This document shows positions 21,619 through 32,349 of a DNA stretch of 64,000 bases, piece by piece. This stretch comes from Amblyomma americanum (taxonomy: Eukaryota > Arthropoda > Arachnida > Ixodida > Ixodidae). The stretch lies in NCBI RefSeq assembly GCF_052857255.1, contig NC_135497.1, positions 348,518,799 through 348,582,798 on the forward strand, written 5' to 3'. The notes under the pieces were generated by a model. It was not told the origin of the DNA and made no database searches. It saw only the letters and a list, made by a program, of their open reading frames with translations. Position numbers and translations under genes: made by a program. Within the stretch, counting starts at the first letter, position 1. Every line of letters begins with the position of its first letter.

Positions 21619-22943
21619 GACCCGAAATCTCCGTGTCTGGCAATGGAACTGCAGTGAGATCTCCTCAAAACAGGCGGTCCTCCTGCAGCTGGTCAAACCA
21701 GAAACCGAGAAGACACTCGTCATTATGCTACAAGAAACACTCACAACCGAGCTGGCCCTTACGGGCTATAAGGCCGAAGGCCACAGAAACGAGCAAAGCA
21801 GAGGCGTCGCGTTACTGATTGGAAAGAAGATTCCGTACATTCGGCATGACATCCGCCACACCGCCTCCTATCTACAACACCTCACGATCGAGATCAGACC
21901 GAACGACCACGTAGGGAACAACAAAGCATCTTCCTCACAAATCTATACAGTAGCCCTAAGGATACCAGGCAAGGGTTCAGAGGCATTCTGGCAAGATTGC
22001 GCATATCGCCAAAGATAGTCCGCTGATTGTAGGTGGAGATTTTAACGCCCCGCACCAGGCATGAGGCTACGCGTATCCCTCAAATAAGGGCGATCGTCTT
22101 CAAACGACAACCTCTGATCTCAACTTCACGCTGATCACAGACCCGCAAACTCCAACTAGATGTAGCACTTCCACATGTCGAGACACCACACCGGACCTCA
22201 CATTCGTCCGAGGCCTTGAGAAATGTGCCTGGCACAACTCGGGCATAGACCTTGGCAGTGATCGATATATTCTCGGAATTGATACAGAGATACCGGGATA
22301 GAAGCAAATTGAGTACAAACTCATCGACTGGGACAAATTTCGTTCAATACGGACGCAGCCATCCGACTCATCAGGGGCAAACACAAAGCACACGATAACG
22401 AGCTGGACCCAGCAGCTCAAAGCAGACATCATAGCCTCGGAACGAACGATTGCTGCGGATGTTAAGGTAGAGAGAATGGACAGTCGGCTAGCGAATCTTC
22501 TCAAAACCAAACATTCCATTCCAGCCAGGTGGAAGGGTCAACGTTTCAAAAGAAGACTACGAAGATAACGTGGCGAACTCAACAAGGCCATTGAAGAATA
22601 CTGCGTGATTCTCTACCGACAACAATGGGACGAAGTGTGTAACTCCCTCAACGGGCAAATACGCAGAGGGAGTGGGTAGGTGCTCTTAAAACACCTCCTC
22701 CATGAAAACGGAACAAAGTCCAAGACTATGCAACGGATCAGGCTAAGGAAATAAGTGCACCATGCGATGCAAAGCAGTACTGCCGAAGCACTTCTGGATG
22801 ACCTTGCGAAACGGTACTTACCGCATAAATTGGGGCAACCTAGTAACTTACAAAAGACGAACTATGACGGTGCCCCAAACTCTAAGCTAGATAAGGAGTT
22901 CAAAGAAAACGAAGTACGCTTCGCAATTCACGATCTCAAGCAA
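21602..22943 (+). pseudogene. endonuclease and linker of outer I-clade element
   Basis: The first frame (to 22,018) shows LRVWQWNCSEISSKQAVLLQL, VIMLQETL (catalytic glutamate region) and SRGVALLIGKKI. In other frames: LIVGGDFNAPHQ (22,023-22,060), TTPDLTFVRGL, and GSDRYILGI at about 22,257-22,280, where the catalytic histidine of SDH is arginine. The linker continues to 22,943 (WDKFRSIR, WTQQLKADI, EALLDDLAKRYL, EVRFAIHDLK). At least four stops or frameshifts. Cut by the nested element. Confidence 0.8.
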
Positions 22944-23089
22944 TGCTGCTCGTGTCGTTCGTGGACGTGGCTGTCCCTGTTCCCACAGGCGGGCGTGGTC
23001 TCACTAGGCGGTGACTGTTCGTATCACTAGCTTCTGATTGCTTGATTGTCTTTCGCTTTTGCAGGGCGCTTGCAGGTCGCTAGGGGCGC

Positions 23090-24418
23090 ATGTCGACGTC
23101 CTCTCCTGGCCAGGGGAACTCCCCCTGGTCGGCCAGCCTCCCCCCTAACCAACTCCCCCTGGACGCCTTCTTTCGTGGTGGCGTCTACACCATTCCCGTG
23201 GCCTTGGTTCCATCGGATGGTGGCACCATTCGACTCAATAAACCGGATGCGGTTCAGAATGCGCTACAGGCGATTACGCCTCACTTCTTAAAAATCTGTG
23301 ATGTCCGGCAGTACTGCAGAGGAGGCGTGGTGTGCAGGTCGGCCGACCAGGCCTGCATCATGAATTTGTTAACGTGCACAGCTTTTGGAAGCCAGTCGGT
23401 AAGCGCATTTATACCGCCGCACTTGGCGTGCTCTAAAGGGCGGGTGCGAGGGGTTGACCCACGCCTTAGCCCTAAGGAAACGCTAGAGAAACTCTCCTCC
23501 GCAGGGGTGATTTCTGTACATCGGTGCACTCGGGTCGTTGAGGAAACAAAACTTCCATCTGAAACGGTAATTGCCACCTTTGCGGGTCTCTCCAGTCCAT
23601 CTGAGTTAAAGGTGTGGCCTCTGGTTTTCAGCGTCGATCCGTATTCTTCAAGGCCACTTGAATGCCGCAATTGCTGGAGGTTTGGCCACAGCGCGAACGC
23701 CTGCAAGTGGAGCTCAAGGTGCAGTGTGTGTGGTGGTAATCGTGACCGTGTAGGAAGGTGTTCAAAATATGAGATGTGTTGCTTGTGCAGCGGTAGTCAC
23801 TCCGCCACATATTCTAATTGTCCTGCAAGGGCTGAGCAGGTTAAGGTGCTGAAAGTGTTAGAAAAGCGCCGATACTCAAGGCGCGAGGCTATGGCTATTG
23901 TTAAGGAAAGGACGTACGGGTACTCAAGTGTGGCAGCACGGCAGACGACTGCGGTCGTGGATTCAAGCCTGTCAGATGCGATTGCTACAACGGTTGAAAA
24001 GGCAATGGCCAAGGTCATAAATCGGCTAGTGAATTCAGTAACAGAGTGCATATCGCAAGTCATGGTGGCGCAAATGACCTCTTCAATAATGACCTCCAAT
24101 GCTGCGTTGAAGTCATCCGTGGATCCTGCAGTACCTACTGAATTCAGTGCGGAGACGCCTTCTCTTGTTTCAATGCAGCCGCAAAAAGAGCGCACGCCTC
24201 CAACTCATGTACCTGAAGTCACGACCGGAGCAATTGATGGGTGTGTTGAGCTGATGGAGCTCGATGCTCGAGCTCAGAAACGTAGCCGGTCTCCTTTGGC
24301 CGTTGCTGGTCCGTCTAGCTCCCCTCAATCCAAAACAAAAAAGAGTAATTCAGGAAAAACTGGTCACCACAGCATTTTGGAAAAGGCAGTTGCTGCTGCA
24401 GATCTCTCGGCAGAATAG
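23090..24418 (+). CDS. ORF1 Gag-like protein of inner I-like element (intact)
   Basis: 442 codons, uninterrupted. Residues 1-190 are the N-terminal domain seen in I-type ORF1 (VPSDGGTIRLNKPDAVQNAL, RVRGVDPRLSPKE). A classical CCHC knuckle is at C192-C195-H200-C205 (CRNCWRFGHSANAC). A second, histidine-less cysteine cluster is at C211-C214-C224. A third, C230/C233-H237-C244, has unusual spacing. Residues 260-330 hold an alanine/serine-rich helical region and 375-442 a basic serine-rich tail (KRSRSPLA, KTKKSNSGK). The protein should bind element RNA in the cytoplasm and form the transposition particle. ATG 23,090 is the first in-frame start after the 5' UTR. ORF2 begins about 3 bp after its stop. 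Confidence 0.88.
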   Translation: MSTSSPGQGNSPWSASLPPNQLPLDAFFRGGVYTIPVALVPSDGGTIRLNKPDAVQNALQAITPHFLKICDVRQYCRGGVVCRSADQACIMNLLTCTAFGSQSVSAFIPPHLACSKGRVRGVDPRLSPKETLEKLSSAGVISVHRCTRVVEETKLPSETVIATFAGLSSPSELKVWPLVFSVDPYSSRPLECRNCWRFGHSANACKWSSRCSVCGGNRDRVGRCSKYEMCCLCSGSHSATYSNCPARAEQVKVLKVLEKRRYSRREAMAIVKERTYGYSSVAARQTTAVVDSSLSDAIATTVEKAMAKVINRLVNSVTECISQVMVAQMTSSIMTSNAALKSSVDPAVPTEFSAETPSLVSMQPQKERTPPTHVPEVTTGAIDGCVELMELDARAQKRSRSPLAVAGPSSSPQSKTKKSNSGKTGHHSILEKAVAAADLSAE

Positions 24419-24420
24419 GG

Positions 24421-27400
24421 TCTCTGAGAGTGCTGCAGTGGAACTGCCGTTCCATTCAATCAGCTTTCACTGATTTAGTAACTCTTTCAAATCGATTTTC
24501 TCCTCATGTCATTGCGCTTCAAGAAACCTGGTTTCATCCAGATTCTGTCACAAGGCACGATTGGTGTTTCAGCGGGTGGACGCTCATTGCGAAATTCAGG
24601 CAGTGGATCTTTCAGTTCCTGGTTTCCATCCCATTACTGTCGCAAATGTATATTTTCCATCTGGGGTTCATGACACACGGTCATTAGATTCCTTACTCTG
24701 TCAGCAGATCACATGTGTTGCTTGTTGGGGATTTCAATTCGCATCACTTGACTTGGGGTTATCGAACATACCAGTGCGGTTTGCGTTTATGGGATTGGGC
24801 TTGTGTGAATAACCTAAACTGTCATAACTCGGGTTTTCCGACCTTTCTCCGTGGGCACTCCCGATCAGCATTGCATTTAACGTTTTCAACCCCAGGGGTA
24901 GCAGTTTCTTCCTGGACTCCGGTTGACTCTGCAGCAAACAGTGACCATTTCCCACTCACTTTTGACATTGTGTGTCCGATGACTTCTATCGGCGGATTCA
25001 GTTGCACCCTAGTCGATTACAACAAGTTCAAAAGTTCACTCTGTTCAGAACTACACTCTTTGCCGAATTTGTCTCAGGAGAGCAGGGTGTTAGGCTTATA
25101 CTCTATTTTAGATCGGGTACGGAGGCAATCAGAGTTTACAGTGTGCGATAGCATAGGCACTTCTCAGAGCCCTTGGTGGAATGCAGAATGTTCAAAGGAT
25201 TATAGGCGGCGCAAGGCAGCCTGGAAGAAACTTATCCATAATCAATGTCCCCGGAATTGGATCGATTATAAGTTTCTTGCAGCTACCTTCAAGCGCACAG
25301 TCGCTAGGGCAAAAGAAAAATATGATGAAGAGAATTATGACCATCTATCAAAATCTAATAACAGACAAGCCTTGTTTCGCTTTCTGAGGTCAAGGAACAG
25401 GCTGCCACCGCCTAACAACATTCCCTGTAATGTGCTGACTCCAGTAGAGCTTGCCAGGTCATTAGAAGAAATTGGCAAAGGCTTGGAACACACCGTTTTT
25501 CGGCTGCGCTCTCTCGCCCACAACTGCTTGGGAATCACTATGATGATTTCCTTAATGTCTCTCTCCCAGGTGATAAATCGGTTACCTTCTGCAGCTCCTG
25601 GTCCTGACCGTGTCACCTCTGCGATGATTAAAATACTGTTCGACGAATCCCCCAATGCTATATTGGAGCTGGTAAATTACTCTATTAGAACCCCATGGAT
25701 CCCGGATGTATGGCGTTTCCAAAATTATCCCGGTGCTTAAAAAGCCAGGCGAAGGGTTTGTCTTAGACAACATTCGACCAATTTCATTGACATCGAATCT
25801 GATGAAATTGGTTGAACGCGTGCTGTATGGACGAATCATGCCCATTATTACTGAAAAGGGACTATTTAACCCCTGTCAGATTGGTTTCAAGCCTGGGTGC
25901 TCTATATGGTGTGCGCATACTGACCTCGAAAGCCATGTCCGACTAGCGCGCCGGCGTCGACAGTATGCTGCGCTGGTAACTCTAGACATCTCGAAAGCAT
26001 ATGACAGTGTCGAACATGGGCCTCTGATGTACAGACTACGTGCTCTGGGCTTGCCAAGTTATTTTGTTGAATGGGTGTCAGCTTTCCTGGCTGACAGAGA
26101 ATTTTATTGTTGTCAACGCGGAGTTTCTACAAGGAAATGTCATCAATCTACAGGTGTGCCTCAAGGTGCAGTTCTCTCCCCTGTTCTATTCAGCCTCTTA
26201 CTCAGTTCGATTCCGACTTCCCCTGACGTGACTAAGTACGTGTATGCAGACGATATAGCTTTCTTGCTGCTGCGAGTGATTTACATTCTGTGTATATGGT
26301 TTTACAGTCATATTTAAATTCCCTTGACCGATGGTTATCTGAATTACACTTAAGTCTTAATGTAAACAAGTGCGCTTTGTTACCTTTTCCGGTTACTCAA
26401 CAGGTACACATTTCATTGTCTTATCGTCATCATGTCATTCCTCAGGTAGGTTCCCTAAAGTATCTCGGGGTATCTTATGACTCCTCTCTCTCTTGGCGGT
26501 CACATATAGATCAGGTTGCTGCGAAAGGGATTCGGGCGGTAGGCCTTCTGCGAAGGATGAGTAGTCCTCGTTGCGGTATGCGCAGACATGCTCTGCTGCT
26601 GATTTATAAAATGTATATCCGGCCAATCTTGGAATTCGGTTGCGTTTTGTTTTCTGGAGCAGCTGCATACAAACTGCGCCCACTTCTGCTCTTAGAGCGA
26701 GAAGCTCTGCGCCTGTGTTTGGGTCTCCCTAAATACGTGGCAAACAATGTTTTGTATCTGGAAGCGCGGGTGCCGTCATTTACTGCAAGGTTTCGCCTTT
26801 TGACAGTACAAACGTTTTTAAAGTTTTGCGACTCGGAGCAGCATGCATCCGAGTTGATCTTCCTAGAGCAGCGAGCGGAGTTCTTGGGTGTCGGATGGTC
26901 TCACCTTCAAACTCCCCAAATCTGTTTCGTTGAATCTTTGCTTGGCCCACTCAACGTGCGAATACCTGAAATTGTTCCGGTGCGGTCCATCCCTTCAAAT
27001 GTGTCTATCATCTACGATGACATTTATCCACGTAATGCAAAATTACTGCCTTTCTCATGGTTAAATGGTGTGTTGCAGGATTATTTGTCGACCTTCAGCT
27101 CACATGTTGCAATTGCGTCTGATGGCTCGGTGTGTGCAGAAAAGGCAGGTGTAGGCATTTACTCCCAGTCCCTTGACTGGTCTTTTTCTATCCGTCTCCA
27201 AGATTTCACTACTATCTATCTGGCTGAGTTTCTAGCAGTGGTTCTCGCTCTGCGCAAGGTACCAATTTCTTTATCAGCAGTAATAATAATTACGGACTCG
27301 TTATCTTTATGCACTTCCCTCTCGGCGTCCACTGAATCGCAGCTCTTTCGGATTCTAAAAATCCTGATCCCTCCACACATCACATCAATTCGATTTTTTT

Positions 27401-27945
27401 GGGTTCCTGGGCACAGGGGTCTTCTATTAAATGAATCAGCTGATGCTTTAGCGAAGGCAGCCCTGAGTGGACCGATTGTTGACCCGCTTCCAACAACTGC
27501 TTACATCACGGCGGCACGCTTTCGACGGTACACTGTAATGAACGAATTGGGCGCATCAGCGCTTACTTCCTTGGACGACTTCCAGCACCTACTGTTCCCA
27601 TGCAGAAGCTCTGTCTGGCGATGGCGCAATCTTGAAGTTTCCTTCACGAGGCTTCGTTGCCGAGTGCCGCAACTAAATTTTTACCTATACAGGCCTGGTC
27701 TGGCGATCTCCACATTGTGTCCGTATTGTGCGGAGCCGGAAACAATAGAGCACTTTCTTCTTTTTTCCCGTCACTACTCATAGATTAGGAGGCGACTATT
27801 AGAAGTTGCAGTACAGAATCTCAGTTTGCGCCTGTCTTCTGCAGTTGTTCTGTCTCTTGGCGCTTCTATGCTTGGCCATACCAATGGGAATGTTTGCTCT
27901 GCCGTTCAAAATTATCTACTAGAATCAAAACGTCTACCTTCATGA
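24421..27945 (+). pseudogene. ORF2 polyprotein (endonuclease, RT, RNase H, zinc knuckle) of inner I-like element, broken
   Basis: Endonuclease: RVLQWNCRSIQS, VIALQETWF, then a small deletion with a frameshift near 24,580, NVYFPSG, LLVGDFNSHHLTWG (24,715-24,760) and NSDHFPLTF (catalytic SDH). RT: a frameshift near 25,705, then IIPVLKKPGEG, IRPISLTS, LDISKAYDSVEH, GVPQGAVLSPVLF and VYADDIAFL (catalytic YADD intact, about 26,240-26,266). There is a third frameshift near 26,280, then the thumb (SLKYLGVSYD). RNase H: IASDGS, LAEFLAVVLAL, ITDSLSL, WVPGHRG and ESADALAK, all catalytic residues present. The zinc knuckle reads CPYCAEPETIEHFLLFS, its last cysteine changed to serine. A nonsense TAG at 27,781-27,783 is followed by 53 further in-frame codons to the natural TGA at 27,943-27,945. 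Four breaks in total. Confidence 0.88.
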
Positions 27946-28200
27946 GCTTTCGTCCTGCCCATCCCATTATCAGCTTCTGTATTTCGGTTTTTACAACCAC
28001 TTATAGTAATCCCTACTCCTTCTTTGCCTAAATTTTAGTTTGTATGACGCCCTAACCTCCTGCAACTACCTCGGCTACGAAAACTCTGCAATCCAAATTT
28101 TGGTAGGTCATCCCATGCTTGCCACATGCAAATGGTCATTTAAATAGTCACCGCCTGGTTATGGCCAATCCCCCTTGTGGGTATGTGCCATTGTGTGAGG

Positions 28201-28224
28201 ACAACAACAACAACAACAACAACA
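28201..28224 (+). repeat. (ACA)8 tail of inner element
   Basis: Eight perfect ACA units after GTGTGAGG form the 3' terminus of the inner element. Outer sequence AGTAACTCTGCGGCAGG follows at once. Confidence 0.85.
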
Positions 28225-29611
28225 GTAACTCTGCGGCAGGCCCCGATGGTGTCACAAATCGGGCTCTCCGAAATTTAGAGGACAACTCGGTAACATTCCT
28301 AACGCAAAAAAATCAACGAAGGCTTGAAAACTGGCCATTTACCTGCAGAGTGGAAACATGCCAACATGGTAATCATCCCAAAACCGGGCAAGCCGCTGAG
28401 CCTACCAAACTTAAGGCCAATCTCACTAACGTCCTGCCTAGAAAAGCTAGCGGAACACGTCATCCTGAATAGACTATCGGAATACGTAGAAGAAAAGGAG
28501 CACTTCCTCTACAATATGATCGGCTTTATGCCGGGCCTCTCTACGCAAGACGCTAAGCTACGAATCAAGATAAGTCTGCTGGATCGCCCCGCACGAGACA
28601 CCAAGGCGCTACTCGGACTCGAGGAGGAGCATGATTTTGACAACATCCACCATCAAATCATTCTCAAAGCAATATCTGACCACAAACTTGGAACATGCTT
28701 CTACCAGTATGTCAAGACTTTTCTGGACGATCGAGCGGCCACTCTCCGGATAGGCGAGCACGTCTCGGAGAGCTTTGATCTGGGCGATAAGGGAACACCA
28801 CAAGGCTCCGTGCTTTCACCATTCTTATTTAACTTGCCGATGACAAAGCTCTCTCGCGCACTCGATGAAATTGCCGATGTGGAGCACATCATATACGCAG
28901 ACGATGTCACCATCTGGAGCACCGGTGGCAGCGATGCGGAATTGAAAGCTCGCATGCAAGAAGCCATCGCAGTTACCGAGGCCCATCTCACCCCAATGGG
29001 ACTTCGCTGCTCTTCTAGAAACTCCCAGCTGCTCATCTACCACGCCCCAAGACCAGGGCGCCCGTCCAACGACTGGCTCAAACACCACACTCCGTGCATA
29101 GAGTTACACGACATGGATGGAAATCGCATACCTACGGTTGACAAAATACGAATTCTAGGACTAACCATCCAAAGGAATGGCTCCAACTGGGCGATGCTGG
29201 ACAGCATCACGATGAAGATTGCGAACGCGATCCGAATGTTTGGGCGCGTCATGAATAGACACAGGGGAATGAGCGAGGACAACGCGATTAGAATGGTCCA
29301 CGCTTTTGCACTCTGTCATATCACATACGTGGCTTCGATGCTTAACTGGAAAAAAAGAATATCGGAAAAGGCTCGAAGTACATATACGCCGAGCTTTCAA
29401 GACAGCGCTGGGGCTCCCCGATAATGCCTCCACTGATCTAATCTTACAGCTAGGAGTCCACAATACCCTTCACGAAATCATCGAGGCTCAGCACACGGCA
29501 CAAATCACATGGTTATCAAGCACCAAAGCGGGCCGAGAGATTCTCTTCAAGCTCGGCCTGAACACCATAACAGAAAGGGACAACGTCCTGCAGTTCGCTA
29601 AAGTCATGTGA
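28225..29611 (+). pseudogene. RT of outer I-clade element
   Basis: It starts with NSAAGPDGVTNRAL. A frameshift sits in the A-run near 28,310. From 28,324 a 366-codon frame reads LPAEWKHANMVIIPKPGK, LRPISLTSCLEKL, GTPQGSVLSPFLFN and IIYADDVTIWSTGG (catalytic YADD intact, about 28,893-28,920). The thumb follows (DKIRILGLTIQ, ANAIRMFGRV, HAFALCHITYVASML). A second frameshift near 29,350 moves to a frame ending at 29,611 (RRAFKTALGLPDNAST, LGVHNTLHEIIEAQ, TWLSSTKAGREIL). Only two frameshifts and no other decay in the palm: fairly young despite hosting an insertion. Confidence 0.87.
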
Positions 29612-29689
29612 GAAGCAATTAATTTACTCCCCTGCCCAAGAAATGTACACCCGGTCCACAATCAAGAATGAAGACTTGCCCGCGCCAAA

Positions 29690-30187
29690 GCCCTCGCTGT
29701 GGATGCTGCAAGGTTTCCCGAATAGACAGCTTTCGTGGATGCAGCCTACATACCGGGAAAGCATGCCTACTCGGTAGCAGTAATCGATGGGCACGGGCGA
29801 ACGCGCAACTCACTCACGCTTTACACCAAGAAGCCAGAGGTAGCTGAACAAGCAGCGATAGCACTAGCTCACAAAGACTCGAGCTTCACAACTGCCTACA
29901 GCGACTCTAGAGCAGCCACACGAGCTTTCGCCATGGGCGGAATAGAGAAGCCGACGCTACGAATCTTAGGCGGAAGTAACATCACCGATCACTCTATTGT
30001 ATGGTTCCCTGCACACATGGGTAGCTTAGGGTGTGGTCTGCGGGATCTCATCGAGATCGCACACGAGGCGGCGCGAGGAATCATCGACCGCGGCCCTCCG
30101 GTTTCCTCTGTTACCCCATATATCGAGCACAGGGATCAGTTATTCACGTACAACGAGCTCACTAAGCACTTTTATTTAGGCAAATGA
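29690..30187 (+). pseudogene. RNase H of outer I-clade element
   Basis: FVDAAYIPGKHAYSVAVIDG opens the domain (first aspartate). VAEQAAIALAHKD gives the glutamate, and AYSDSRAATRAFA the second aspartate. WFPAHMGSL is the histidine loop, and IEIAHEAARGI stands where NExAHxxARG is expected; the segment GCGLRDL between them is altered. The frame ends at a TGA at 30,185-30,187, before the zinc knuckle part in another frame. Confidence 0.82.
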
Positions 30188-30226
30188 TAGTTTCCCCTCC
30201 CGGATAAAAAATTAACCCGCAGCCAG

Positions 30227-30529
30227 TTGGTCACGTTACGCTTGCTCCGAACGAACTCATACCCCAACCCCTGGCGCATGAAGCACATCGACCCAGAGTA
30301 CGACGGACATGTGTGTGAACAGTGCAGTGAACGTGTAGACTTGAACCATAGGCTGTGTGGTTGTGCATCGAGTGACGCCTACGCCAAGAACAAGGAACAT
30401 TGGGACAAAGTGGTAAAGAGTGCTTCACTTCACGACCAGCTTCGGGCTGTCCAGGAGGCCCGCCCGGCGGTGGAGAGCTTCGGGCTGTCTGCGCCGACGT
30501 GGGAGCTGCCCTCTACACCTTGCGCCTAG
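30227..30529 (+). pseudogene. zinc-knuckle C-terminus of outer I-clade ORF2
   Basis: 100 codons: LRLLRTNSYPNPWRMKHIDP, then CEQCSERVDLNHRLCGC (a C-x2-C-x8-H-x3-C knuckle), then a tail with DQLRAVQEARPAVES, the dQ-x-x-V-x-x-A motif near the end of ORF2 in this clade. Stop at 30,527-30,529. The 3' UTR carries GATATAAAGTTTTACCACCACCAT near 30,560-30,585 as the element's end. Confidence 0.8.
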
Positions 30530-30600
30530 CCGAGTGTCCTTCAGGATTTCTACTGTGGGATATAAAGTTTTACCACCACCATCGACCGAAGCGCAGCCAC

Positions 30601-31454
30601 ACGGATGCAAAGGAAAGCTATAGAGCTTTCTGGTAAATTTCGTAGTAAAAGAAAAAAATTCTCCGCCAACACTGCCTCAACTTAAAAGCGTTAGCTACAG
30701 GAGCTTCAAGTGATTGCATTGGTGCACTCAGCAAACGTGGAGAAAGCGAAATTGAAAAATCCGCGCTTTTTTCTTTCTGGAAACATGCCTTCTCAGGCAT
30801 AAGCAGAGTCATCTACCTCATGAATGTTGCACCACTATTGCAATTTACAGTCATTTTTCCTATATATGGTATATACCCTCGTCATATTAGTTATTAAATT
30901 TTGTAAACGTGGGCATCACAACGCGGCGAATCGTTTAACACTACCCGGAACACTCTGCGACAAACGGTTGAGCCGTAAGGTCCGTCTAATGGTCCTCGGA
31001 ATGCACGGTTTTTTGATGGAAAGGCCTTTGTTACAAATCCCACAAATATTTCGGGCTTCATCTCAATTATAAATTTTATCCTGAGGAACATGTCCAGCAA
31101 TTTAACACCACTTAGAACATTCTGCGTCAAACGGGAAGTCTCGAGATTTTATGCAAATGGTGGCCGCGGGGGAGGGGGGTCTCAGTTCGATGGCCGATTA
31201 GTTGCACATATATAACGTATCGAAACAATAGGCATAGAGAAAGAGATTCATAAAGAGCGGACACACTCATAGGGCCCAGCCGCCCAACTAACTGTGGCGC
31301 ACCAGGAGGCTGGGTGAGGGGTCTTGCGATTTTGGTTTCACGCGCGAGTAATTTCAATGTTAGCAAGCGCTGCGGCCTGTGGCGCATTATTTCTTTTCCC
31401 CGTCGTTTCCTGCCATTACCTGGTTACTTTCAGTCTAGAAAGATAACAATGATA
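30601..31454. other. intergenic with a local direct repeat
   Basis: No gene recognised. A 34-bp segment at 30,934-30,967 (TTTAACACTACCCGGAACAC and on) recurs at 31,101-31,134 with about six differences, a 167-bp period. It is probably a remnant of a duplicated unit. Confidence 0.45.
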
Positions 31455-31757
31455 ATTGGTTTTTGGGGAAAGGAAATGGCGCAGTATCTGTCTCTTATAT
31501 CCTTGGACACCTGAACAACGCCGTAAGAGAAGGGATAAAGGAGGAATTGAAAGAAGAAAGGAATGAAGAGGTGCCGTAGTTGAGGGCTCCGGAATAATTT
31601 CGACCAACTGGGAATCTTTAACATGCACTGACAGCGCAGAGCACACGGGCGCCTTAGCGTTTTTCCTCCATAAAAACGCAGCCGCCGCGGTTGGGTTCGA
31701 ACCCGGGAACTTCGGATCAGTAGAAGAGCGCCCTTATCACTGAGCCACCGCGGCTGG
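31455..31757 (-). repeat. full-length tRNA-derived SINE (Ruka-like)
   Basis: On the minus strand the head reads CCAGCCGCGGTGGCTCAGTG (A-box region) and then GGGTTCGAACCC, a perfect pol III B box, 50 bp later. The body carries GCGCCCGTGTG, TGCATGTTAAAGATTCCCAG, GAAATTATTCCGGAGCCCTC and the tail GCGCCATTTCCTTTCCCC. About 300 bp; the most complete SINE in the window and the reference for the fragments. It has no coding capacity and would depend on retrotransposon-supplied RT. Confidence 0.8.
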
Positions 31758-31960
31758 TAACTGAAAATTGAAAGTTGGATTTTGAGGATTTTGCGCGGGA
31801 ATGGCACACCTGTGGCTCGATGCTACTAGCGGCACGTGCGCATTGTGACTAGGGAGCAAGAGAGAGAGAAATATCCGCCGCGAGGCGCGCGTTGTGACGT
31901 CATGTGCCTCCTCGGAGTACCGCACCGCGAAATCGCAAGTTCATGGCCAGTAAAGCTTTC
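31758..31960. repeat. interspersed repeat adjoining the SINE
   Basis: AACTGAAAATTGAAAGTTG (31,759-31,777) recurs at 47,341-47,360. TGACGTCATG, TGCCTCCTC and the following GCGAAATCGCAAGTTCATGG recur in diverged form at 45,650-45,790. These are shared pieces of an unnamed tick repeat. Confidence 0.5.
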
Positions 31961-32318
31961 GCTTTAAATATGCGAAGAGACGAAACGCGTGAAAGCGGCG
32001 ACATTACGAACAAAGAAAACATGCTTTTACGAACCTCGCATGAGGAACTCTTGATGTACCATATGCAATACTACAAGATATCTCCCAATGATATACAAGG
32101 ATTCCTCCAGTCCCGGACGTTATTATCTGCCCCCGAAAAATCGCAAATCCCATTCCACGCCCAACTCTGCGTTTTGTTCAACAAATGTTTGGCACCGTGA
32201 CGGCTACAGCACCGGCCATTGTCTCAGTTTGTAGGAGCACTTAGAACAAATGCGCGGGTGCAATTTTCATGTCTTCACAAGAGTAAAGGACAATTTTCGG
32301 CATACCAACTCCTTCCTT

Positions 32319-32349
32319 CACTGTAAAAAAAAATCCGTCAAAATGACGG
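32319..32349 (+). repeat. left terminal inverted repeat
   Basis: CACTGT, nine A residues and a T, then the palindrome CCGTCAAAATGACGG (32,335-32,349). A second copy of the palindrome sits at 32,385-32,399, as expected for subterminal binding sites. Confidence 0.75.

Larger units (their letters stand above)
22944..28224 (+). mobile_element. nearly full-length I-like retrotransposon nested in the outer element
   Basis: About 5.28 kb: 5' UTR (22,944-23,089), ORF1 (23,090-24,418), ORF2 (24,421-27,945), 3' UTR and an (ACA)8 tail (28,201-28,224). The 3' boundary is sharp because outer RT sequence resumes directly. The 5' boundary is where outer linker homology stops. The target duplication cannot be resolved because the tail merges with CAA-containing target sequence. 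ORF1 is intact; ORF2 has a few breaks, so this is the youngest non-LTR copy in the window. Confidence 0.87.
21370..30600 (+). mobile_element. I-clade non-LTR retrotransposon, split by a nested insertion
   Basis: Order on the plus strand: ORF1 tail (to 21,618), endonuclease (from 21,602), linker (to 22,943), insertion of another element (22,944-28,224), RT (from 28,225), RNase H, zinc knuckle (to 30,529), 3' UTR to about 30,600 ending near a CACCACCAT stretch. Without the insertion about 3.9 kb remains; ORF1 is mostly missing (5' truncation). The two halves belong together because linker sequence up to AIHDLK at 22,940 is continued by NSAAGPDG, the start of RT, at 28,228. Confidence 0.85.
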
